A program made the translations under genes and the position numbers. A DNA stretch of 64,000 bases from Xanthocytophaga agilis (GTDB lineage Bacteria; Bacteroidota; Bacteroidia; Cytophagales; 172606-1). The DNA lies in the NCBI RefSeq assembly GCF_030068605.1, contig NZ_JASJOU010000001.1, forward strand, positions 1,116,001-1,180,000, in the 5' to 3' direction. The notes beneath the pieces were generated by a model, which was not told where the DNA came from, did not search any database, and saw nothing but the letters and a program-made list of their open reading frames with translations. Position 1 is the first letter of the stretch. Each line of letters begins with the position of its first letter. Below, piece after piece: positions 25,811-35,221 of this stretch.

Positions 25811-27667
25811 ATGCACATGAGAAAAAAAGAGAATGCATCGGGGTCTTTTAGATCCCAGAAGAATGACAATCGCCCTTCTAAATCGTTTTCCAACAGAAAG
25901 TCTACTTCCAACCGCAATTCAAATGAGGAAGGACAACAATCTTTTGGCAAAAGAACCGAGTTTTCAGACAAACGTAAATCAACAGGCGGTTCTTCCTTTA
26001 AAGACCGTCGTTCCTCAAGCAATTTTAGCAACGACAAGCCTTTCAAAAAATCTTTTCGTAAAAGTGAAGAAGGCGATGATAATCGCAAAAGCTCATTTCG
26101 TAGAGGAGAAGAGAAAAAAGAGTTTGGTAAAAAACCATCCAATTTTCGCAAACGTAACGAAGGAGAATCAGAAAGATCTTTCAACTCAGACAAGCCCTTT
26201 AACCGCGAGAAAAAATCATTCGACCGTTCAGACAAACCTTTCAACCGGGATAAGAAATCTTTTGATAGATCAGATAAATCATTTGACCGCTCTTTCAAAT
26301 CAGATAAGCCCTTCAATCGGGAAAAAAGAGCATTTAACAAGTCAGATAAACCGTTCAGCGATGAGAAAAAGTCGTTTGATCGCCCATCTAACTCTGACAG
26401 ACCTTTCAATCGTGAGAAAAAATCATTCGATCGTTCAGACAAACCTTTTAATCGGGAAAAAAGATCGTTTGACAAGTCAGATAAACCGTTTGACCGTGAG
26501 AGAAAATCATTTGACAGATCAGATAAGCCCTTCAAAAAAGTATATCGCTCAGATGAAAGATCTGATGACAGAAGAGATAGAAACACATTTGATAAAACAG
26601 ATAAGAAACCATACGGATCTAAGAAAACAGGTGCTTTTGGCGGCTCAGACAGACGTAAATCCTTTAATAAGGATATTTCTTCCGAAGAGATAAAGTCTGA
26701 ACGTCAAAAAAGAGATAATTTTTCTGATAAATCCGAACAAAAGCCATTCCGTAAGACCAATAAAACAGATAATCGGAATGAACGATTTACAGGACAGAAA
26801 TATCGTGCACCTAAAGAAGATCAAGAGGATACAGGAGCCTATGCATTTGAAGGAAAAAAACAAACTCCTCCAGAATACGATTTAAAAGGATTCGATAAAA
26901 GAAATAAAGGACGCGGAAAAAGCAAGAGCAAGACCAAACAGGATTCAATACCTGATGATGCTGATATTCGGTTAAACCGCTATATTGCCAATGCAGGAAT
27001 TTGTTCACGTCGTGAAGCGGATGTATTGATTGAATCCGGAGAAATTAAGGTTAACGGCAAGGTAGTAAATGAACTTGGCTATAAGGTAAAACCAGGTGAT
27101 ATTGTAAAATATGGCAATCGTACATTGAGCCGTGAAAAAATGGTATATGTACTCTTGAACAAACCTAAAGACTATATTACTACCACTGAAGATCCGGAAG
27201 AACGCAAAACGGTAATGGAACTGGTAAGTAATGCCTGCCAGGAACGTATTTATCCAGTAGGCCGACTTGATAGAAATACTACAGGTCTCCTGGTACTTAC
27301 CAATGATGGAGAACTGGCTGAAAAACTATCTCATCCATCCAATGAGATTCAGAAACTATATGAGGTAGAAATTGACCGCCCTATTACACCTGAAGATTAT
27401 CAGGCAATCATTGATGGTGTAGAGTTGGAAGATGGTGTAGCCAAAGTAGATGATCTGGCAATAGTCTCTCCTGACAGAAAATTTATAGGAATTGCGCTTC
27501 ATCTGGGACGTAACCGAATTGTTCGCCGTATTTTTGAACATCTGGGTTATAAAGTTGTAAAACTGGATAGAACGACATATGCAGGGTTGACGAAAAAGGA
27601 CCTTCCACGTGGTCACTGGCGCTATCTTTCTGAGAAAGAAGTAATTCGCTTAAAATATTTTGTTTAA
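25811..27667 (+). CDS. rluB: RluB-type 23S rRNA pseudouridine synthase with a long repetitive basic N-terminal extension
   Basis: The C-terminal 240 residues form a normal Rsu/RluB enzyme. The S4 RNA-binding domain lies at about 384-440 (RLNRYIANAGICSRREADVLI). The catalytic domain has Asp487 in GRLDRNTTGLLVL. These enzymes isomerise uridine in 23S rRNA (RluB acts at 2605). Ahead of this is a tail of about 375 residues made of Arg, Lys, Ser, Asp, Phe and Asn, with about ten imperfect copies of the unit DKPFNREKKSFDRS. Tails of this type are known in Bacteroidota RluB proteins but this one is long. A reverse-strand open frame across the repeats (25771-26586) is a shadow. Confidence 0.92.
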   Translation: MHMRKKENASGSFRSQKNDNRPSKSFSNRKSTSNRNSNEEGQQSFGKRTEFSDKRKSTGGSSFKDRRSSSNFSNDKPFKKSFRKSEEGDDNRKSSFRRGEEKKEFGKKPSNFRKRNEGESERSFNSDKPFNREKKSFDRSDKPFNRDKKSFDRSDKSFDRSFKSDKPFNREKRAFNKSDKPFSDEKKSFDRPSNSDRPFNREKKSFDRSDKPFNREKRSFDKSDKPFDRERKSFDRSDKPFKKVYRSDERSDDRRDRNTFDKTDKKPYGSKKTGAFGGSDRRKSFNKDISSEEIKSERQKRDNFSDKSEQKPFRKTNKTDNRNERFTGQKYRAPKEDQEDTGAYAFEGKKQTPPEYDLKGFDKRNKGRGKSKSKTKQDSIPDDADIRLNRYIANAGICSRREADVLIESGEIKVNGKVVNELGYKVKPGDIVKYGNRTLSREKMVYVLLNKPKDYITTTEDPEERKTVMELVSNACQERIYPVGRLDRNTTGLLVLTNDGELAEKLSHPSNEIQKLYEVEIDRPITPEDYQAIIDGVELEDGVAKVDDLAIVSPDRKFIGIALHLGRNRIVRRIFEHLGYKVVKLDRTTYAGLTKKDLPRGHWRYLSEKEVIRLKYFV

Positions 27668-27669
27668 TT

Positions 27670-27708
27670 AAAGAAAAAGCCATCTGATTTACAGATGGCT
27701 TTTTCTTT
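27670..27708. terminator. Bidirectional terminator between rluB and the TPR lipoprotein gene
   Basis: A perfect 17-bp stem (27670-27686 with 27692-27708) has a 5-base loop, with A- and T-tracts. It can serve both convergent genes. Confidence 0.92.
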
Positions 27709-27737
27709 GTGCAGCAATTTGAACAAGTTGTATGTTA

Positions 27738-28880
27738 TTATCTTCTCCTTATTTCAACAGGGGCAATATTAATAATCTGTTGCTTTTTCGTTGCCAGAGA
27801 ATCCATAACCATCTGCCGGCGTCGATAAGTAATCCGCCGATTGAGTGCATCATACAAGAGGATAGTTTTTTTATCTGTGCTATCTACAGCTAATACAGCT
27901 TGTAATGATTCCATCTTAATACGCTCCTGCCCGGTAAGATCATAGCAAACAGCCAGCAATTCCGGTACATCCGGATACTTGACAAATCGTGTAGTTAGCT
28001 TCTCAAAATAAGGAGTAGCAGTCCAGTAATTTTTCTTTTCAAAGAATATTCTGCCCAATTCATAATTCAGATTATGTTGTGAGGTATCTCGTTTCAAAGA
28101 TCTTTGAAAACAATAGACAGCACTGTCTGTTTGCTTGGATAGCCTATAAATTGATCCAAGATTATTATTGATCAGTACATTATTTGAATCTATTTTCAAT
28201 CCTGCATAGGCATATTGTTTGGCAGTTACGAAATCCTTCTGCTTTGCATAGATCTCAGTCAATCGATTATATGCCTGGATATAATCTTTGCGGGTCTGTA
28301 AAGTTGTATGAAATAGTGAAATAGCCTGTGCTGTATCTCCTAATCCTGCCAACGCATTAGCCTCCCAATAATATACCTGAGGATCAAAAGGTGTCATCTG
28401 TTTGGCTTCTTTTAATGCATTCATTGCATTTGTATACTTTCCTTTGATGGCATACAATTGACCGCGAAGTAAATAAGCAGCTGCTGACTGGGCACCAAGC
28501 TTTTCAGATTGTATTGCATCCGCATAAGCCTGGTCTATCTTGTTTTGCAACAGATAAATACGTCCGCGCAATACATAATAACGTCCATAGGCTTCATTGG
28601 TGCTTCGGTATTCAATAGCCTTGTTAATATCCTGCAGTGACTCACCATACCGATGTGCCTGTTCATATAAAGCCGCTCTCCTGAAATAATAACTGCCATT
28701 ACGAGGCTCATCTTCTATCGCATCTGTCAAGGCAGCCAGACTGGTTTGTATAACAGCCTGTTCTCCATTAGGCAATGGAGGTATCTTCAGCTCTTTCTGC
28801 TCTGCCGGACGACAGGCACTCAGTAAGATAATATATCCAAGCCATCTTCCGATCTTCCCATATGTAGACATTTCTTTCAT
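27738..28880 (-). CDS. TPR-repeat lipoprotein
   Basis: I choose the start at 28880 because MKEMSTYGKIGRW is followed by a hydrophobic stretch and the lipobox LLSAC. This makes it a lipoprotein of about 380 residues; an ATG at 28871 is equally possible. The open frame extends 42 codons further upstream without signal character. Residues from about 40 to 330 are tandem tetratricopeptide repeats, recognisable by A-L-Y and G-Y-A-N spacing (for example YYFRRAALYEQAHRYGES, AAYLLRGQLYAIKGKYTNA and VYYWEANALAGLGDTAQA). TPR lipoproteins scaffold envelope complexes; the partner is unknown. Confidence 0.85.
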   Translation of the reverse strand: MKEMSTYGKIGRWLGYIILLSACRPAEQKELKIPPLPNGEQAVIQTSLAALTDAIEDEPRNGSYYFRRAALYEQAHRYGESLQDINKAIEYRSTNEAYGRYYVLRGRIYLLQNKIDQAYADAIQSEKLGAQSAAAYLLRGQLYAIKGKYTNAMNALKEAKQMTPFDPQVYYWEANALAGLGDTAQAISLFHTTLQTRKDYIQAYNRLTEIYAKQKDFVTAKQYAYAGLKIDSNNVLINNNLGSIYRLSKQTDSAVYCFQRSLKRDTSQHNLNYELGRIFFEKKNYWTATPYFEKLTTRFVKYPDVPELLAVCYDLTGQERIKMESLQAVLAVDSTDKKTILLYDALNRRITYRRRQMVMDSLATKKQQIINIAPVEIRRR

Positions 28881-29312
28881 TTTCTGGATAATAGCACAAC
28901 TAGTACTGATTAATATATTTTCTTTTACAAAGTTGAGAAAAAGAACGGGTGTAAGCAACCTTACATCAACAGGTTTCAGAAACAAAATGTTCGCAAAACA
29001 AACCAATCACTTCACAGCTGTTAAAAACAATTTGGCAAACCACACAATAACATAACACAAACCATTCATAAACAACAACTTAACGCACAAAAAACAAACA
29101 ACAAATCAATATAGCCCAGCAGAGTAGCCATATTTTTGTTCGTCATTAAAAAGAATAAGAGGAAAAGTTTTATAGAGGTAAACGAAATTTTTATTTAATT
29201 TTGCAAATAGCAGGCAGGTTCAAGATTCTCTCGAATGGCATATTTCCTAGAAAAGAACCTGCTTATACTAATAATCAGCCTATTAATTTTAACTATACAC
29301 TAAGCAACCTAT
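28881..29312. other. Divergent intergenic region, strongly A/C-skewed
   Basis: The 432 bases between the TPR lipoprotein and parE contain no gene. Positions about 28985-29125 are rich in A and C and nearly free of G on the plus strand. A parE -7 element lies at 29196. Confidence 0.6.
29196..29203 (+). promoter_or_regulatory. -7 element of the parE promoter
   Basis: TAATTTTG matches TAnnTTTG. It lies 110 bases before the parE ATG. No clear TTG is seen at the -33 position. Confidence 0.4.
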
Positions 29313-31223
29313 ATGGCAACCCAACCACAGGCGTATACGGAAGACAGTATTAAATCACTTGACTGGCGCGAACATATTCGTTTGCGTCCAGGGATGTATA
29401 TTGGCAAATTAGGAGATGGAGCTTCGCCTGATGATGGCATTTATGTTCTGGTTAAAGAAGTAGTAGATAATTCCATTGATGAGCACACAATGGGTTTTGG
29501 AAAAACTATCGAAATCGATGTTACAGAGAAGCGGGTCACTGTGCGTGATTATGGCCGTGGGATACCTCTGGGTAAAGTAGTAGATGTGGTTTCCAAAATT
29601 AATACAGGTGGTAAATATGACTCATCTGTTTTTCAGAAATCAGTTGGTCTGAATGGTGTAGGTACAAAAGCAGTGAATGCCCTATCTACCTATTTTAAAG
29701 TACAGGCGTTCCGGGATGGAAAAACCCGCTCAGCAGAGTTTGAGCGAGGTATTCTGAAAGTAGATGCTCCGGAAAGTGATACCAAAGAAAAAAATGGAAC
29801 ACTGGTATATTTTGAACCAGACGATACCATTTTTAAACACTACCACTTTATTCCTCAGTTTCTGGAAGAACAGATCTGGAACTATGCCTACCTGAATGCA
29901 GGCTTAACTGTTATCTTTAATAATCAGAAATACCATTCCCCAAAAGGATTGTATGATCTTCTGTCCAGAAAAATAGATGAAGAAAGCAGACGCTATCCAA
30001 TTATTCATCTAAAAGGGGAAGACATTGAACTTGCATTGACTCACGGAAGTTCGTATGGTGAAGAATATTATTCATTTGTTAATGGTCAATACACCACACA
30101 GGGAGGTACTCATCTTCAGGCATTCAGAGAGTCATTTGCAGTCACAATACGCGATTTCTTTCAATCCAATAAGAAGAATTTTGAATTATCAGATATACGG
30201 GCCTCTGTTGTAGCGGCTGTTTCTGTACGAGTACAAGAGCCAGTGTTTGAATCGCAGACAAAGACTAAGCTGGGTTCGTTGAATATTGCTCCAGATGGAA
30301 TGACCATGAAGAAGTTCGTGGACGATTTCATTAAGAAGAATCTAAATGATTACCTCCATAGAAACAAAGAAACTACAGCTGCTCTGGAAAAACGTATTCA
30401 GCAATCCAAGAAGGAACGCGAGGAACTGGCAGGTATACGTAAAATAGCCAATGAACGAGCAAAAAAGGCCAATCTGCATAATCGTAAGCTTCGCGACTGT
30501 CGTGTCCATCTTTCTGATGAAAAGAATGATAAACGTTTTGATACTACATTATTCATCACAGAGGGAGACTCTGCCAGTGGATCTATCACTCAGGCACGCA
30601 ATGTAGATTATCAGGCAGTATTCAGCTTGCGGGGAAAACCTCTTAACTGTTATGGTCTAACCAAACGTGTTGTATACGAAAACGAGGAGTTTAACCTTCT
30701 TCAACATGCACTAGATATCGAAGATAGTTTGGATTCATTGCGTTATAACCAGGTAGTTATAGCCACAGATGCAGACGTCGATGGAATGCATATTCGTTTG
30801 TTATTGTTAACTTTCTTTCTGCAATTCTTTCCGGATCTGGTTAAGAAAGGACATATTTACATTCTGGATACTCCCCTATTCCGGGTACGCAATAAAAAAG
30901 AGACCATTTATTGTTATTCAGAAGAAGAAAAACAGGCTGCCATTCGAAAACTGGGAAATAAACCTGAAATAACACGATTCAAAGGACTTGGAGAGATTTC
31001 GCCAAGTGAGTTTGCCAGATTTATCGGTGAAGATATTCGTCTCGACCCTGTTATTCTAGAGAAGGAAAGCTCAATACATAAACTATTGAGTTACTATATG
31101 GGTAAAAACACACCAGATCGTCAACGGTTTATTATTGATAATCTTCGCATTGAAAAAGATTTCACAGAAGACGCACCTGCAACAGAAGAAATAAAAGAAG
31201 AGGAAGATACACTGGTGTCGTAG
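29313..31223 (+). CDS. parE: DNA topoisomerase IV subunit B (ParE)
   Basis: This 636-residue ATPase subunit of a type IIA topoisomerase separates linked daughter chromosomes with ParC. It has the GHKL ATPase domain ([50 protein letters not shown]), the transducer domain, and the TOPRIM domain ([13 protein letters not shown] and [14 protein letters not shown]). It lacks the insert of E. coli-type GyrB and is paired with a ParC-like gene downstream. GyrB/ParE distinction in Bacteroidota rests on such context, so parE is the better label. A pheA-type gene lies between parE and parC. Confidence 0.94.
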   Translation: MATQPQAYTEDSIKSLDWREHIRLRPGMYIGKLGDGASPDDGIYVLVKEVVDNSIDEHTMGFGKTIEIDVTEKRVTVRDYGRGIPLGKVVDVVSKINTGGKYDSSVFQKSVGLNGVGTKAVNALSTYFKVQAFRDGKTRSAEFERGILKVDAPESDTKEKNGTLVYFEPDDTIFKHYHFIPQFLEEQIWNYAYLNAGLTVIFNNQKYHSPKGLYDLLSRKIDEESRRYPIIHLKGEDIELALTHGSSYGEEYYSFVNGQYTTQGGTHLQAFRESFAVTIRDFFQSNKKNFELSDIRASVVAAVSVRVQEPVFESQTKTKLGSLNIAPDGMTMKKFVDDFIKKNLNDYLHRNKETTAALEKRIQQSKKEREELAGIRKIANERAKKANLHNRKLRDCRVHLSDEKNDKRFDTTLFITEGDSASGSITQARNVDYQAVFSLRGKPLNCYGLTKRVVYENEEFNLLQHALDIEDSLDSLRYNQVVIATDADVDGMHIRLLLLTFFLQFFPDLVKKGHIYILDTPLFRVRNKKETIYCYSEEEKQAAIRKLGNKPEITRFKGLGEISPSEFARFIGEDIRLDPVILEKESSIHKLLSYYMGKNTPDRQRFIIDNLRIEKDFTEDAPATEEIKEEEDTLVS

Positions 31224-31294
31224 TTTTTTTGATGTCTCAACAAACTTAGCATGTAGGAATTTAATCATCTTGCTCACTCAATATTTAAGTACCC

Positions 31295-32389
31295 TTGCAA
31301 ACTGATTCTGTAGAAACCGAATTACTCAAACTACGTTATACAATTGATAGTCTGGATGAACAGATCCTTCATTTGCTTAACCAACGACTGGATGTTGTAA
31401 AAAAAGTAGGAGAATTAAAGCGTGCCAATAATTCCATTATTTATCGTCCGGAACGTGAAAAATCAATTGTAGATCGTCTGACCCAACTAAGTAGTGGTTT
31501 ACTCACACGCCCTGCCATTGAAGCTATATTTCAGGAGATATTTGCCGTTGCGCGGAATATTGAACTTCCTGAACGGATAGCCTATCTGGGTCCGGAAGGA
31601 AGCTTTACTCATCAGGCAGCCGAGAGCCGGTTTGGAGCGATTAGTGAATACATGGCAATGGGAAGTATCCGCTCTGTATTTGACTCAGTTGAAACAGAGA
31701 GAGCAAGATTTGGTATCGTCCCAATTGAGAATAATCAGGAAGGTAGTGTAATTGAAACAATTGATTTACTATCAGAGAAGGACGTAAAAATTGTAGCTGA
31801 AATTCTTATGCCTGTTCATTTTACCTTTGCCAGCAAATGTGATAAGCTAACAGATATTCGTCGTATTTATTCAAAGGATATTGCGTTCCGTCAGTGTCAG
31901 AAATTCCTCACAGATTACTTTGAAGGAATATCTGTAGAATACATTCCAGTTGAAAGCACATCAAAAGCTGCACGAAAGATCAGTGAAGAGCCTAATTCCG
32001 CTGCTATTTGTTCACATATAGCAGCCAAGCTTTACAATATACCGATTTTATTCAATAACATTGAAGATAGTCAAAGCAATGCCACCCGCTTCTTTATCAT
32101 TGGGAAGAACTTTGTCAATCAGCGAAGTGGCAACGACAAAACTACTTTTGTAGTAAATCTTCCGGATAGTGATAAGCCAGGTAGCTTATTTCATTTCCTG
32201 GAAGAATTTAATAAACGAAATATAAATATCACCAAAATTGATAGTCGCCCGGTTCGCAATAAAGGGAAGTTTCAGTCATGGTTTTATCTTGACTTTGATG
32301 GGCATATTGATGATCAGTCTGTTCATGATATTTATACCCTACACCGCCAGCATATAAAATGGGTAGGGAGTTATGTTAAACTGGGCTGA
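31295..32389 (+). CDS. pheA: Bifunctional chorismate mutase / prephenate dehydratase
   Basis: This 364-residue fusion makes phenylpyruvate from chorismate in phenylalanine synthesis. Three domains are visible. The first is an AroQ chorismate mutase (about 6-88, with Arg14, Arg31 and Lys42). The second is a prephenate dehydratase (95-272, beginning AYLGPEGSFTHQAA and with the Thr264-Arg265-Phe266 motif). The third is an ACT regulatory domain (about 280-360, KIDSRPVR; usually ESRP), which binds phenylalanine for feedback control. The start must be TTG at 31295: the preceding in-frame codons contain a TAA at 31286 and there is no usable ATG downstream. It is 71 bases behind parE and 53 bases before parC. 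Confidence 0.93.
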   Translation: MQTDSVETELLKLRYTIDSLDEQILHLLNQRLDVVKKVGELKRANNSIIYRPEREKSIVDRLTQLSSGLLTRPAIEAIFQEIFAVARNIELPERIAYLGPEGSFTHQAAESRFGAISEYMAMGSIRSVFDSVETERARFGIVPIENNQEGSVIETIDLLSEKDVKIVAEILMPVHFTFASKCDKLTDIRRIYSKDIAFRQCQKFLTDYFEGISVEYIPVESTSKAARKISEEPNSAAICSHIAAKLYNIPILFNNIEDSQSNATRFFIIGKNFVNQRSGNDKTTFVVNLPDSDKPGSLFHFLEEFNKRNINITKIDSRPVRNKGKFQSWFYLDFDGHIDDQSVHDIYTLHRQHIKWVGSYVKLG

Positions 32390-32442
32390 TAGATAATACT
32401 TACATATCAACCAGTTACATCTTAAAGAGAAAAAAAGCGCTA

Positions 32443-35166
32443 ATGGATACGAACGATAACCACAAAGATACCGACCCGAAAGACACGGAACAGCAAGGAA
32501 CTGAACAACAGGAAGCTACTGACTCCCAGGAAGTAACGGAGCAGCAGGAAAGTACGGAACATACTGAATCTGATAAACCTAATGTAGAGGATCTGTTACA
32601 TGATAGTGAAGCTATTGAAGGTATGTACCAGAACTGGTTTCTGGATTATGCCTCCTATGTAATTCTTGAACGGGCAGTACCTTCTATTGAAGATGGTCTA
32701 AAACCTGTACAACGTCGTATTCTTCACGCCATGAAAGAAATGGACGATGGAAGATACAATAAGGTAGCGAATGTTATTGGACAAACCATGCAGTATCACC
32801 CACATGGAGATGCATCAATCAGTGATGCTATCGTAAATATGGGTCAAAAAGATTTACTTATTGATACACAGGGTAACTGGGGTGATGTTCGCACAGGGGA
32901 CAATGCAGCGGCCTCTCGTTATATTGAAGCTCGTCTGAGCAAATTTGGTCTGGATGTTTTATTTAATGCAGATCTTACAGAATGGCAGCTTTCGTATGAT
33001 GGACGAAAAAGAGAGCCTGTTACATTACCAGTAAAGTTTCCATTGCTTCTGGCACAGGGTGTAGAAGGTATTGCAGTGGGTTTGGCTACCAAAATTCTTC
33101 CACACAATTTCTGTGAACTGATTGAAGCCTCGATAGAAATACTTCGTGGACATACTCCCACTCTATATCCTGATTTTATTACAGGTGGTATGATTGACGT
33201 GTCGAACTACAATGATGGCATGAGAGGTGGAAAGGTTCGGGTTCGTTGCCATATTGAAGAGAAAGACAAAAAGACATTGTTGATTAAGGATGTTCCGTTT
33301 GGTGTTACAACTGCACAGCTTTGTGACTCTATTGTAAAGGCTAACGATTCCGGAAAGATCAAGATCAAAAAAGTAACTGATAACACAGCAAAGGATGTAG
33401 AAATTGAGGTTCAGTTACAACCAGGTACATCACCTGATATTACCATTGATGCCTTGTATGCCTTTACAGATTGTGAGGTATCTATTTCGCCTAATACCTG
33501 TGTTATTTTTAATGAGAAACCTGTATTCCTAGGTACAGGCGAGTTGCTCAGAATTTCTACGGAAAATACCAGAGAGCTGCTTCGGCAAGAATTGGTAATA
33601 CGTAAAAGTGAATTACAGGAAAAGATTTTATTCTCATCTCTGGAGAAGATCTTTATTGAAAACCGCATTTATCGTAAGATTGAAGAATGCGAAACCTTCG
33701 AGGCTGTCATAGCCACTGTAGATAAAGGATTAAAACCACATAAGAAGAATTTTTACAGGGCAATTACAGAAGAAGATATTCTGCGTTTGCTTGAAATCCG
33801 CATTAAACGAATCTCCAAATATGATGGATTTAAGGCAGATGAGTTAATGCGGAGACTGGAGGAAGAATTAGCAGAAGTAGAAGATCATCTTAACAATCTG
33901 ACACGTTATGCTATCAGCTACTTTAAAGAGTTGTTGAAAAAATATGGGAAAGGAAAAGAACGTAAAACAGAAATCAAGAGTTTTGAAGCCATTAAGGCTA
34001 CAGTAGTTGCAGCAGCAAACCAGAAACTCTATCTGAATGCAAAGGATGGTTTTATTGGATATGGCCTGAAGAAAGATGAAAATGCTATTGAAGTAAGTGA
34101 ATGTTCAGACATTGATGAGATCATTGTGTTTCGTCGTGATGGCAAATGCCTGGTAACTAAGATCCAGGACAAAGCGTTTGTAGGAAAAGATATTCTTCAT
34201 GCTGCCGTTTTCAAAAAAGGAGACGAACGAATGGTTTATAACCTGGCCTATACCAATAGCCAATCTGGTATTACCTACGTGAAGCGCTTTCAGGTAATAG
34301 CCGTTACCCGCGACCGGGAATATGACCTGACCAAAGGTGGAGGAAAGATTGTATATCTTACAGCTAACCCTAATGCAGAAGCAGAAATCGTCTCTGTTAA
34401 ATTAACAGCCAATTCTTCTGCCCGACTTAAAGTTTTTGATTATAACTTTGCCGACCTGGAAATAAAAGGCCGTGATATTCAAGGCAATATACTCACAAAG
34501 TATCCTGTTAAAGAAGTTAAGCTAAAAATTGCAGGAACTTCTACACTGGGAGGACTGGATATCTGGTATGACAGTACTATTGGACGTCTCAACACAGACG
34601 GAAGAGGTAAACATCTGGGTTCATTTGAAGGAGAAGACCGTATTTTAGCTATCTATAATGATGGTACTTATGAACTAACTAATTATGAACTTGTCAATCG
34701 GTATGACAATCTTTCATTCATTGGTAAGTTTGATCCAGAACGTATCATAACGGCAGTTCACTCAGATGGGAAGGACTTTTACGTCAAACGTTTCAAAATC
34801 GAAACAAGTACCATTGACAAGAAATTCTCTTTCATTACAGATAATAAAGGAGCCAAACTTATGGTCGTCACACTTGATCGCCAGCCACAAGTAGAGGTAA
34901 TTGTCAAGAAAGAGAAAAACAAAGAGGAAACGGTAACCTACGATCTGGATGTAATTGGTGAACTTAAAGGATGGAGAGCGATCGGAAATAAACTAACCGC
35001 TCAGAAAGTTGTATCTATTAAACTACTAGCCTCCAAATCTTCGTACGATGTGGAAAAGAAGAATGTCGGTCTGGAAATTACCAATCCCGATAAAATAGAG
35101 CCTAAATCAGATGACACAGATAAAAACGAAGATGGCCCAGGAAATGGTCAGCTAGGAATGTTTTAA
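32443..35166 (+). CDS. parC: DNA topoisomerase IV / gyrase subunit A (ParC)
   Basis: This 907-residue catalytic subunit cuts and rejoins DNA. A glutamine/glutamate/threonine-rich disordered N terminus (about 1-50) precedes the core. Tyr160 in AAASRYIEA is the nucleophile. Family motifs include LDYASYVILERAVPS, DGLKPVQRRILH, QYHPHGDASI and GNWGDVRTGDNA. The C-terminal beta-pinwheel follows from about 530. It is the last gene of parE-pheA-parC and ends in an imperfect terminator. Gyrase versus topoisomerase IV cannot be fully settled from sequence alone. Confidence 0.95.
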   Translation: MDTNDNHKDTDPKDTEQQGTEQQEATDSQEVTEQQESTEHTESDKPNVEDLLHDSEAIEGMYQNWFLDYASYVILERAVPSIEDGLKPVQRRILHAMKEMDDGRYNKVANVIGQTMQYHPHGDASISDAIVNMGQKDLLIDTQGNWGDVRTGDNAAASRYIEARLSKFGLDVLFNADLTEWQLSYDGRKREPVTLPVKFPLLLAQGVEGIAVGLATKILPHNFCELIEASIEILRGHTPTLYPDFITGGMIDVSNYNDGMRGGKVRVRCHIEEKDKKTLLIKDVPFGVTTAQLCDSIVKANDSGKIKIKKVTDNTAKDVEIEVQLQPGTSPDITIDALYAFTDCEVSISPNTCVIFNEKPVFLGTGELLRISTENTRELLRQELVIRKSELQEKILFSSLEKIFIENRIYRKIEECETFEAVIATVDKGLKPHKKNFYRAITEEDILRLLEIRIKRISKYDGFKADELMRRLEEELAEVEDHLNNLTRYAISYFKELLKKYGKGKERKTEIKSFEAIKATVVAAANQKLYLNAKDGFIGYGLKKDENAIEVSECSDIDEIIVFRRDGKCLVTKIQDKAFVGKDILHAAVFKKGDERMVYNLAYTNSQSGITYVKRFQVIAVTRDREYDLTKGGGKIVYLTANPNAEAEIVSVKLTANSSARLKVFDYNFADLEIKGRDIQGNILTKYPVKEVKLKIAGTSTLGGLDIWYDSTIGRLNTDGRGKHLGSFEGEDRILAIYNDGTYELTNYELVNRYDNLSFIGKFDPERIITAVHSDGKDFYVKRFKIETSTIDKKFSFITDNKGAKLMVVTLDRQPQVEVIVKKEKNKEETVTYDLDVIGELKGWRAIGNKLTAQKVVSIKLLASKSSYDVEKKNVGLEITNPDKIEPKSDDTDKNEDGPGNGQLGMF

Positions 35167-35184
35167 CAACTACTATTTCATACT

Positions 35185-35219
35185 AAAAGCCCTTTATCTA
35201 TAAAGTAAGGGGCTTTTTT
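35185..35219. terminator. Terminator after parC
   Basis: An imperfect hairpin (aaaagccctt at 35185 pairing with aaggggctttt near 35207-35217) ends in a run of T. It lies between convergent stops and may act in both directions. Confidence 0.6.
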
Positions 35220-35221
35220 AG

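Noticed and set aside
25771-26586. Long reverse-strand open frame of 271 codons across the rluB repeats
   Set aside because: Its Leu/Ser/Arg periodicity mirrors the sense repeats exactly, it has no family features, and it overlaps a clear gene.
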